A DNA stretch of 64,000 bases, taken from NCBI RefSeq assembly GCF_016920785.2, contig NW_024609880.1, positions 55,308,121 through 55,372,120 on the forward strand, written 5' to 3'. A program made the position numbers and the translations under genes. Positions 11,201 through 23,200 of the stretch are shown here, in pieces (the stretch's first letter is position 1; each line of letters starts with the position of its first letter). Source of the DNA: Ixodes scapularis. Its lineage: Eukaryota > Arthropoda > Arachnida > Ixodida > Ixodidae. A model generated the notes under the pieces. The model saw only the letters and a program-made list of their open reading frames with translations. It did not search any database and was not told the DNA's origin.

Positions 11201-14200
11201 AATGAAAGATGGCACTATAGATTGCAGATAATTCAAAAGGTTAATGCTTCAGGGGGTGTTTGGGTCATTAAAATAGTTTTAATAGAAAGTGCTATAGTAT
11301 TTCTTTTTAGTGGTTTGCCCTGCCTAAAAATGAATACTCATTAAGAAGAGTTCATAACATATTATAGTAACCCATACTCATGCAAAGGGCATGCTGGCTC
11401 CTTGCTTCCATTTAAGAATAATGTTTCTCTTAAAAAAAAAAACGTAGAAGCTTTTTTTAAGATGCCCTCTTCAACAAGGAGTGATGTCATCTTTTACGGC
11501 CTCTTATGGTGGTTTGAGCTATTAATGTGCAACCTTCAAGTGGAGGATAAAAGGTCTTGAACACATCTTTCTCATTTGCTAAATTTGTATGTGTTGGTGA
11601 AGTAGATGTAGCATTCCGATTCGTGCCTTGCACATGAATATTTACGAGGCCGCAGTATATTAACCAGGCCCGAAATTGTTTTATGTTTATTTCTCTATAA
11701 GATCTGCGAGTGCATTTTGCCTCCTGTTTATTTGGAGTAGAACAATGTATTTAAGTGGCTTCCGAAGTGCAAACATTGTGATCAGGAAATATTTTTCGGT
11801 GGATGATATGTCCAAAATTAAACTAAAAGGTAGCTTGAATTTACAAGAGGAAGCGTACTTCGAGAAATCATCACCATAAATCATTCACTTTTTCTTGCAG
11901 TGCCAGTTATGAAAATTGTAGCATAATGTGAGGTACCACTTAAGTTTACAAAGAGATTACTTTCACTTCCAATTTTGCACTTAACAGGTCACCTTCAGAT
12001 TGAACCAGTCTCATATTTTTATTACCGACGCATGTTCACCAATGTTTGCAGCCTAAGTTTCTTTTTAATCGGTAGATGCCGTTGATGTTTACAGCATTCA
12101 TATCATGGTAACGGCAACAAATACTGCTTATATCATTTGTCACAGTATTTAGTGGTGTCATCATATTGTGGCTACTCCTGTATAAGTACATTGCACGTGT
12201 CTGGTTACCACCAGATGTCATTTCAAGCACTCCTCTTTTGATAGCAGAAAAGGGAGACCTCATGGCTTCATCTCAGCAATAGGACAGATGGTAGTTGGTT
12301 CAGATGATGAAATCAGGAGAGCAGTTAGACGCTCCTTTCTCAGGTTGCTTTACCATCTTCCAGGCTGCGTGTCCCGTGTGATGGCTGTGTTGCGCCCTAC
12401 GGGTTCAAGAACCACATGCCTCTGAACTCCAAGACGGCCTCCTTCAAGGAGCAAGTGAACGAGGCACAGGTCTCTGGCAACCTCGATGCCCCCGAAGGCG
12501 GATTCGATGCCATAATGCAAGCCGTCGTCTGTCACGTGAGTGCCCTAGGACGACTTGCTTGTGCTCGCGTAGCTAATGCTCTAGTCTGTTGGAATACAAG
12601 AGCTGCAATAACACCGCACTGCGCTCAGTGGCCACCCCGGCCAAGGTGCCTGCAATCTTACGGAGGCTTATTGCGAAGAAGAAGCTGTGTAACCGAAATT
12701 TCAATTGCACATAAAAGATGTTCGTCAAAATTAATCCTCAGTCCTTCGCTCGCTGGGGCGTCACCCTTCGTTGTTTTGGCACGTAAAACTCCCGAATTTG
12801 AGTTTCCGCTCTGCCCAATATTTCGAGGGACGCGGGCATTAGATGAACCTTGTTCGTATGGACACCAATCTTTGAGAAAGTGTGATGACTGAACTTTTTT
12901 CCTTTCTGTGACAGAAAAATAGTGTCTTTGTACTGAGTACCATAGTAACTCCATTTCTCTGGAAATTTAGTGTGTGTGTGTATATGGGGGGGGGGGGAGT
13001 GACGCCTTTTCAGTGGTTCTTAGTAAGAGACTATATTGGCTCATTGTTTATACAACCAAGCCGAAGGCATGGGGGGAAACTTGCACTGTTTTGAGTTGGT
13101 TGGCAATTGTGTTAATTTTGTTGCTCTACACAGCCTTTTATTTATGGCATAAAAATGTTTCAAATAAATTTTAATATATCTTTGTGTGCTTTGTGAAATT
13201 ATGAAGCGTGAGGTCTCCACATTAATTACTTTACTTGTGGTACCTGCACAGTGACTTGTTTTTTGTCCAGGCATGTACAGATGGTAATTGCATACAATGT
13301 TTTGAAGTTCTTGCATGTTCTTAAGTAACAAGCTCTTTTCAATGTGAAACATTCTTTGGCTAGTTGTTCGGGATTTCATGAAACCAGATTAAGTTTCCCC
13401 GCCAGATTTTGCGGGCAGATTGAGGTCACGTCACCTCAACACTAATTCAATCCATATTGCAACGCTCGCAGTGTTGCATTATGGGACATCACAGACCTAC
13501 ACACCAATTCAGTTTCTCCGCTAAGTTTAGCGGGGGAGTTAAATTGGTGTATACACCTGTGATTTCCCATAGTGCAACGCACGCAGTGTTACAAAATGTG
13601 ACATGACATCATCTCACATCACCTATACACAAAATTCAGTTTCTCTGTTAAATTTAGCAGAAAACTTGATGTCACTTAACATGATGTTACGTGACCTACA
13701 CATAAATTTAGTTTCCCCACTAGCAGGAAAATTTACGTCACGTGACATCAATGCGAATTGAATTTCCCCGCCAGATTTAGCAGGAAAACTGACATCACGA
13801 GACCTCAACATCATTTTAGCTTCCCCGCTAAATTTAGCGTGAAAAACGACATCACATAGCTTTGTGTCACGTAACCTATTAGGTTACGTTAGCGGGGAAA
13901 ATGATTTTAAATGACTTCATGTTATATGGCTAGTTGCTCCGGATTAAGTGAAGCCGGATAAAGTTTTCCCGCTAGATTTAGCGGGAAAATTGACTTAAGG
14001 TGACCTCAGCAGCAATTCATTTTCTCGGCTAGATTTAGCGGGAAAATGACGTCACTTGACCCTCACAAAAAGCTCGGTCTAGCTGCTAAATTTAGTGACG
14101 AAATTGACTTCAAGTGACCTGATGTCACATGACCTATACAGTGATTAAGCTTCCCTGCTAGATTTAGCGGAAAACATACATTACGCGAAACCGATTCCAT

Positions 14201-17200
14201 ATCGGTGCAGCCAAGAGGGCCAGCTATCACTAAATGCTTGTGGTGCTAGAACTTTTCACACATCCAACAGTATTGCCTAGCGATTTGCCATGCATTTTTT
14301 TGTTGTTTTGGCTGCAGCAAGACATTGGCTGGAGAGAAAAAGCACGGCGGCTTCTCCTCTTTTCCACAGACAGCGGCTTCCATTACGCAGGAGACGGCAA
14401 GGTGGGTCATTCAGTTTTCATCCATAACGTTTCTAGTCCATAAATTATTTATATTATTTTCTACAGACAAAAGAAATGTGATAAATGGCCCTACTTCCTG
14501 AAAGGGGACAGCCTCCAGTCCACTTGAATGTTTAATAGGAGATTGCACATGTGCCATTGTTTCGCGATACCAAATTATTGACATACCTGGCATGACGAAG
14601 CAGTTGCACCGTAAATTCTGTCATAAGTTACTTACATCGGTGGTTTAAAATAGGGATCCTTAGAGGAATTTTAGAGTCTGCGAAGCCCTTGCTAGTTGGG
14701 CAAGCTTGGCAATTAGAACTGTCCTTTCTCATACACCGAAAGAACAACAACAAAAAAATCTCACTTTTGTGGAATGTTTTTTTTTTTCTGTGTATGGGGG
14801 GAACGAGAAAAGGCCATTTCACACTCGTAGCAACGAGTTGTGTTCATTTATTTTGTCATTGTCGTAATCGCCCAACACCCTTTTGTCTCCCATTACTTCC
14901 GCCGTGGTCAACTACCACGGCAGTAGGAGCTCCGCCTTCAACATCTGCTCCTTGCCTTCCGTCATACTTTGGCCGCAAATGTCCACGAGGCGCCGAAGTG
15001 TTATCGATGACAGGAAGCTCGCACCGGAGCTTCTCCTAGATTCTTAAACGGTCATAAACTATCATGGAGGTAGAAAGCTTCTGGTGGTGAAATGGGGTTA
15101 ACGGAAATTAAGCGGAAAGTGCGGAGAGACACGCCCCCAACGACGACTAAAACCCAGAGACGCCATTGGACAAAAAAGAGAGCCAACTTGGCACCAACAT
15201 CTGTTCTGGTAGCCCTCGGGGAATCGCACCATGACTGTCCAGTGATTTCTTTGTTCTTTGTTGCGCGAAAGCATCTCTTTAAACAGCACGCAGCGTCTGA
15301 CTGCTTGTTCCGCTTGCAGCTTGGGGGCATTGTGAAGCCCAATGATGGGTCGTGCCACCTGGAGAACGGGGAGTACACGCAGAGCGTGCACCAGGACTAC
15401 CCGTCCCTGAGCCAGATCAACGCCAAGATCCAGGAGCACAAGGTGAACATCATCTTCGCCGTCACGGCCGACCAGATCGGCATCTACGAGAAGCTGGGCA
15501 ACCAGCTCGAGGGCTGCAGCAGCGGGCGCCTCGAGAATGACTCTTCCAACGTCGTCCAACTCGTCCGGGAACAGTACGATGTGAGTGGACCAACCACCTT
15601 GCTTTCCTGTCTTTCGTGACGCTAGTCTTTACGTCGGTGTACTTTGTCTCGCTGCGGCCCACCCTCGGTAACTCGAAGTCGCCTTATTCAAATTTTCGTT
15701 TGATTTAGAAAGGGGGCTTGGTCCCGACGATTACACATACGAGTCTAGTGATACCAAGTATCACCTCTGAGACCGGTGAATTCGAAGGATTTTTTTTACG
15801 TGATTGAGAAGTCCGGCAACTCTTGAGCGTGAAAAGCCTCGATTGTGCTGACCAGGCTCAAATCGCATGCGAGCACGCTTCATCGCTTTTATCTACAATG
15901 CAGTCAACTTATAAAGATAATGAGATAACCCGAAAATTAAATTGTTATGTCCGATTATCGTTGTATCTGGACTAGATTTACTAGAAACTGATCGTTATAA
16001 GCAGTACACCTGTTATATGTGACATCGTTATAAGTTGATTGTACTGTACCACGTGCGCGGTCGGGAAAAAAAGAGAACAAGCGCGGCGTGTGAACAAGCC
16101 GCGAGGCGGCCAAGCCAATTAAGGAGGATTGTGGGGCTTTTTGAGTAATTTTCTTATTTATGAAAGAATACTGTAAAACCCTTAATGTTCGCAAGCCCTC
16201 AATTTTCGCGAATTTCACGAATTGAAGAATTCGCGAAATTTAAGGGCGTGTGAAAATTTCGGTCCTTAAGATTTTCAATGCGGGCGACTGAAATTCGCAA
16301 AATTTAGTGGTCGCGATTATGTCATCTGTGACCGATCCGCGAAAAATAGGGGCCGCGAAAATAAAGGGTCTTACAGTACTTATCATATTATACAGTTAAA
16401 CCTGGATATAACGAAATTAATAAAAGTTTGCAATAATTTGTTATATGGAGGATTTTGTTACATGCAGTTTTCGTGGAAAAACTCGTAAAGGACAGGTGGA
16501 AAGAAAGCGAAAATTAAAAATCCACGTGGGCGAACTCACTGCGTCATTTATTTAGTGGAAAAAAAAGTGAAAGCCGTTTACAACTCTCTGTAACGCCGAA
16601 TTAGAGCGCAGCTCTTGAGGAGGGAAGGGTACTGGGGGGGGGGGGGTCAACTGACCGGAGGGGGTCACGTGAAGATGACAATGCCGATGATGTCATCAGT
16701 GACGTCACTGATGACATCATCAGCAACGATGACAATGCGGATACTGATGACTTCATTAGTGACGTCACTGATGACGTCACCAGTGATGATGACAATGCAG
16801 ATGTCGGTGATGATGATGACGATGACAATGCGGATGCTGGTGACGACATCAGTGGCGTCACTGATGATGTCATCAGTGATGATGACGATGCGGATGCCGA
16901 TGACGTCATCAGTGACGAGGATGTCATCGGGGGGGGGGGGGGGGGGGGGGGGGGTCGGGTCACGTGACCTTGGGGGGGTCAGGTCGCTTTGGGGTGACCT
17001 TGGGAGGGGGGTCACGTGACCTTGGGGTGATCTTGGGTTGACCTTGGTTATGCTGACGGCGACGGCAACGCCGCTCAAGCCGGAAGCGGGCGCCTAAGAG
17101 CTGTGCTCTAAAAAGTCTGTAAGCTTGCCTTGCGTCTTTCGCGCGAGCGAAGGCAACACGCAGCACTCAAAAGGACACCAAAGCGTTTAGAGCTCTGTAG

Positions 17201-20200
17201 TCGTCCTGGGAGTCGGCGACCCGGCATAATAAATACATCGATGGCATTCAAGACCTCCCTCGCTGTAGGCACCAAAGGCTGCTCGCCTTTGGTGGCAATT
17301 GGACATGAACATATCTGCATTTTAAGTACAGTCGCCGATTGATTATTCGGACTTTGCAGGGTCCGAAAAAACGTCCGAATAATAGAGCAGTCCGAAAAAT
17401 CAGCAGATTGAAAAACTTGCCTTTATTACTTCCAAGTGGGCTTAAAAAAGCTGTAAATAGTGCTTTGTTTCAGGTTACGCCTCCTTTTTTTTTCGGCAAC
17501 TTTCTATTAGCTTGAGGATCGCTGCCTTTTTTTCTAGCGTTACGGTCGAGTACTTTATGCGCTTCTTGATGACACATTGCAGCGGCAGAAAAACGGATGG
17601 GGCTATGACGTCCAAGCCAGCGTTGTGCGAACGAGATAAGAGGCGCAAAATCACGAGCGCAAAATGGCGACTGGCGATGCAAAGAAATGGGAAAAGCAAA
17701 ATGATAATGATGATGATGACGTGCAGCTAAATGGAAGAAAGAGCTAGCATAGCCTCACCTAGCGGTAGGACTCAGGAGTACTCAAGTAGCGCCAGTAGTG
17801 CTGCCAAACCAAGCCATTCCATCTGCAGCCAACATAGAATTCGAAATGGCCGCTTCTCGATGGTGTTTTCCGCTGATCGGTCGCGACGATTTTGTTAGAA
17901 TAATCAAACTTTCGGACTTCAAGCTGTCCTAAACATTGGTCGTGAATATACACTATTTCTATGGGGTAAGTCACGGTTTTGCCTTTAGGTCCGAAATATC
18001 GAACAAATAAAAAATTATCGAAGTCCGGAAAAAAAAAAAGAAAATGGAGATTGCGGCAGAGCGAGATCAAGGTTATCCAGTGCGAGCGCTTCGTGTCATG
18101 GAGTTCACAAATACAAGCGCTTCTATGAAGATCGCGTCTGGGAATTGAAAAAGTTTGTTATATAGAGGATTTCGTTGTATACAGGTTCGTTACATCCAGG
18201 TTTAACTGTACACTGATATGTATAACACATCTCGCACCTGTTCCCAATGTGCAATCAGATACTGAATATCTTAAATAAAACCCAAATTTTGGGAAATCGG
18301 TCTAATTTGGGGGGATTAGGTCATTTGTTTCAGGCCTTTAAAAAAAATGTATTCGTAAATTATAAAACAATTTAATGCAACTGCATTCACAAAAGGGTAA
18401 TTTGTGCGGTGATGCTATTTGAGATCTCACCTGAGAGGGTTATGTTACATGAATAAAAAAACAAATGGTTTTAGTGCGTTTCTTTAGAATTCTAAGTATA
18501 TTTAACTCTAAGTATTTTGCCGTCCCCATGGGCTTTGAATTGTTTGAGAGTCAACTGCACATCCAAGGCTGCGGACCACCAGGTTCAATGGCGAGCCGGT
18601 TACAAAGCACATGCTTCGACGCTCGTGTCAGTGAACTGAGACAAGCTTACTGAAATGCTTTTCGGAGCAATACACCGTATGGTTTCTGAATTGTTTGTGA
18701 TTGGACTTGGTGGCCCACAGCTTTGACTGCAGTCCATCGTAAGGTGAGATGGAGTGTTGTGATGGGAACACCGGATTGTGGGCTAGTTGCCCACGGTCTC
18801 GAATGAAGGTACGGTGGTTATGAAAACTCACAGTTATAGGGACGCTTGGATTGATCCCACCATCTTAGGCAATCCTGAAGATATTTCTACAGGGTTCTGC
18901 TATAATCTCTTTTTTTTTTTTTTGCTCGAATCTCGCTTCCTTCTACCCCGTTGCCTCTTCACCTCTCTGGGCCTCCACTTATTATTCTCTCTTCCACCTC
19001 TGTTTTACATTTTTCTCTGCTTTTTGGTGTCTTTGCTTGTCCTTGCAAACAGACAGAGTGTTACATGACTGCCCCAGAGTTAAAGCTGTTGATCTCCATC
19101 TTGCATCACCTGGTATGCCTCTTTTGGCCTGTGCATATCTCACAAAGATAGTACTGCACACAACTTTGGTTTGTGTGGCAACATTTACTGCGTTTGCATT
19201 GTATTGTTGTTGTATGCTATGGAGTATCCCCCCACACACACACACAAATGAGCTTGCAATATTTATAAATAAATGAGAAGCACAACTCTCTAATACATTT
19301 CTTTTCTGCAGAAAATTAGCTCCAAAGTGGAGATCAAGGACAACGTCACCAGCAGCAACATCCAAATCACCTACTGGTCTACCTGTCTCGGGTACGTAAT
19401 CAACGTATTGGAGGTTCCCGCGAGACCGGTTCTTATTTGCCTGCCTTCCATCAAATATTTTGTCTGGTCCCCATTTGCAGTGACAAGAAAGAAAAGACAA
19501 ATGTCTGCAAAGGCCTGAAAGTTGGTACCAATGTAAGCTGAGTTTCACACTTGGATCACGTTCTAGACTCGGATGCAATAAACCCTTCCGAAAATTCAGT
19601 CTGGCCGCCTTGATCGCCGTCGCCGGACTGTAAGGTATCTGTATGGTAATTAAATGCAGGTGCGGCACCAGCATTTATTTCAGACTTGATCTCTTGGCAC
19701 AAAGTCGGGTTTAAAGCCCCTTGATGATGTGACTTTTATTGAGGGGTTGATGGTTTGGTGCTTCATACTGGACAGTTCTTTTTAGAGCGCAGCTCTTAGG
19801 GGCCCGTTTCCAGCCTGAGCGGCGTCGCCGTTGGCGTCGCCGTCGGCGTCGCCGTCGGCGTCGCCGTCGGCGTCGCCGTCGGCGTCGGCGTCGGCGTAAC
19901 CGCGCCCCTCCCTCTCCTCCTCCTCCCTCTCCTTCTCCCCCTCCTCCTCCCCTCCTCCTCCTCCCCCTTCTCCCCTCCCCTCCTCCTCCTCCCCCTCTTC
20001 CTCCTCCCCCTCCTCCCCCTCCTTCTCCACCTCCTCCCCTCATTGTCCGGCTTGAGCGGCAAGGAGGAAAGCAGTGCGAAGGTGGAGGAGGGGGGAGGAG
20101 AGACGAGGAGCCGGAGGCGAGGGGGGGGAGGAGCTTGAAGGACGAGGAGGTGGTAAAGGAGAGGGAGTGGGAGCGGGAGGCGAGGAGGACTAGCAGGCAT

Positions 20201-23200
20201 GATCACGAGGGAGGAGGAGGAATATACCCTCCACTCCTCCTCCTCAAGAGCTGCGCTCCAATTCGGCGTTACAGGAAGTTGTAAACGGCTTTCACTTTTT
20301 TTTTTTCACACCATCAATATTGAAATAGCTAGAACTACAAGGTAAGGAACCCATTCTCTTCGGCCATTGTCATACGAAAGTGACACTGTCTTACGAAACA
20401 TATTATCACGACCACCATTAGTATGGCAAAAGTTGAGCTGTCATTTGAGCCACCAGATGGCGCAGAATTTTGAAAGGGTCTATTGCAGGGTCTTTGTTGC
20501 CAGCAGTGTCAGTTCAATTTTCATTGCGACAGGTGACGTTTGAAGCAAGCATTGAGGTCAAGTCGTGCCCCAAGGATCGGAGTCAGTGGAACCAGACTAT
20601 CCAGATCTATCCTGTTGGTATCAGCGAATCACTCATCGTTCACCTAGAAATGATCTGCGAGTGTGATTGTGAGATGCCCTGGAATGAGGTAAGTGTGAGA
20701 TAAAACTGCCCAGATTCAAGGGGGAGTGCCTCTTTTGGTGTTTAAACCAGTTCCCAGTTCTAACTGAGAAAAATTACCATAGAATATTGCGCATCCACCC
20801 ATTCCACATTAAACGCCCATATCCAAATTTCTAATATCTGAGGAAATATGCACAGTACATTTATATGTAAAATTGATGGTCGTACAAGCGCCCATTCCCC
20901 ATTTTTTCATGATTATCTCTACATTTTGAGTGGGCGCTTGCTGCCCGATATTTTACGTTACATTTAAAGCCAGACATTTTGGTTTCTCTTTTAACTCTCC
21001 GAAGGTCTTGTAAAGTTTCGCGAGATGTTTTGCATAAATTTTGAATCAAGGTCATAGAAAAGTAAAGTGACAAGCATCTGTTAGCATTATTCTGCAAATT
21101 AGGATGAAGTGGAATTGTTCATTTGGCTGTTTCAGTCCAAATACCCTAAATTTTAGAGAATTTGACGCCAATAAACTGGACAGTTTGAGTTTGGTTCAAT
21201 CCCGAAGATCACTTCTCATACCCTTCCACCGCGTGTATACTAACGCTTCGATATTACGTTTGATGGTGTGCAAAAATCGGTTTCTCTCTGTTGTATCGCG
21301 CTGAGATTTACTGCAGAGGTACCCGAGAGTGATGCATTCATTAATTGAGAATATGAATACACAAAACCTCCGGAGTCAAAAGAAAGAAAATAAAAACTGG
21401 TTTTGTCATACTTGTTAGTGAGCGCGTTGGTAATGATATAAGTTTAGAAAGAGTTATGTACGTAAAGACGGGGGACGGGACAACACATCTTGATGTGTTG
21501 TCCCGTCCCCTGTCTTTACGTATATAACTCTTTCTAAACTTATATGGTTTTGTCAGTGGAAAAGTTATTGCTAAGCCTTTTTTCTCAAAATTATAAAAAA
21601 AATCGTTTTGGGCTATTTTGACATTTATTACAACTGAAAAATCAATGAAATGGAAAGAAAATGCACTTGCCTTACTGTTCTTCACTTCATTTGGCCCTAA
21701 TAAGAACCACAGTGACACAGCATATTATTTAAGTGTACATGCAAAGTATAGGGAAAAAATTGTTTTTGATTTTTTGTGATTTACTCGGGTGGTCCAATTT
21801 TTACCACAATTTTGATGAAAGCTTCTGCCATATTCGACCTCCTCTTTAGTTAATCCTAGCGCGACACGTTAAGAACCCGATTTATGCAGACCTTCCAGTG
21901 TGGGATATAAGCGTTAATGTACACGCTGTAGAAGTGATGATCTCTGCTTTAGTTAAATTTGAACTTTGTAAGTTTAAACAGCATAATAAAAAGGGCGTGG
22001 TACGGGAACAGAAAGAAGGCCCAGTTTTGAGGACGTCATATGTTTTTCTTTTTGCTCAGGAACCAAACAGTCCCAAGTGCTCGGGAGGCAATGGAACCTT
22101 CGAGTGCGGAATCTGCAGCTGCTACAACAACCGTTACGGCCGAGAGTGTGAGTGCGACGCCAAGGGCACCGACCAGATCAAGGACGAAAAAGGATGCTTT
22201 TTGTGAGTACCGACTGGAGTGCCTCGTATCTGATCCTTCGCTTACCGCTCGCTCCTTCGATTCCCCGCCAGTGCACGCTTGTCTATACTTCGTTTCACCT
22301 TCAGTCCGAGCGCAGCGGACGCTACGAGCCATCCCAGCCAAACCAGCGCCGGGAGAGTATCACGTGACCTTGTGGTTGGGCGGAGCGACACGCGGAGCTC
22401 GAGGTCACGCGATACTCCCCCGGCGCTGGATTGGCTGGGAGGGCGCGTAGCATCCACTGCGCTCAGACTGAAGGTGAAACTAAGTATAGCAACAATGTGG
22501 TCCGTGTTCTTTTTTCAGCCCTAACGACACCAAGCCCTGCTCCGGTCGTGGGGACTGCCGATGCGGAGTCTGCGAGTGTCACCCCAGGGAGGTGGGTGAC
22601 ACTTAGCCTTTGTTTTGACCAAGTTCTGGTTTCATTTTTTTTAACTGATAAAAAACGAAAAAGACGGAACTCTAAGAGAAATTATATGAGCTTTTTATTT
22701 CGAAGTTGGGACCAGCCAATTATTTTCCAAGTTTAGATTTTTGTTCAAGCCTACAGAGTATTTTGGCATCTGGAATCCTGGCAGCCACTCTACATGTTTC
22801 CACCGTAGAACCTTTTCATAGGAAAGGGGGATTTAGCAAACATGTGGATCTAGTGAAGTGGAGTGTTGAAAAATGCATCTACTGCTGAATCCAACGAAGA
22901 CATTCATAAAGGAACATTTGGGTCTCTACTTCGGTAGACGCCGACTCTCGGCCGACATGCGAGAAGCCCTTCTACCCATAAAATGAAGAATTCATTCTTT
23001 TTTTTTCCGTAGAAACACGAAGAGATTGTGACCGGCAAGTACTGCGAGTGCGACAACTTTTCTTGTGATCGGGTCGACGGAGACCTCTGCGGAGGTGAGG
23101 CAAATTCCCCTTCGAGGACTCAGTCCTTTGAAGCCTCGTTTCCCAGGCCGAAAGCCGTCGGACGTGTCTTGGGAACGACGCAAGCTGAACGACAAAACTT

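Larger units (their letters stand above)
9652..12363. other. integrin intron 5
   Basis: 2.7 kb. Holds a dispersed-repeat fragment (about 10020-10290) related to 33180-33420 and a half copy of a foldback element (about 10840-10955) related to 52636-52855. The rest is AT-rich and unremarkable. Confidence 0.55.
16393..18208. mobile_element. Tigger/pogo-like element with TA target site, containing nested insertions
   Basis: Ends CAGTTAAACCTGGATATAAC and its inverse (GGTTTAACTG at 18199-18208, preceded by TTCGTTACATCCA) are each flanked by TA, the Tc1/mariner-pogo target duplication. Inside lie a GC-rich element (16562-17110) and a second Tigger-like element (from 17329). No intact transposase for the outer element remains. 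Confidence 0.75.

Noticed and set aside
16601..17078. Open frames rich in Ser/Met/Thr or Asp/Ile across the GATGACGTCA array
   Set aside because: Direct products of simple repeats in every frame.
19711..20206. Gly/Glu/Arg/Pro-rich open frames over the GGAGGA tracts
   Set aside because: Low-complexity translation of simple repeats, no conserved protein.
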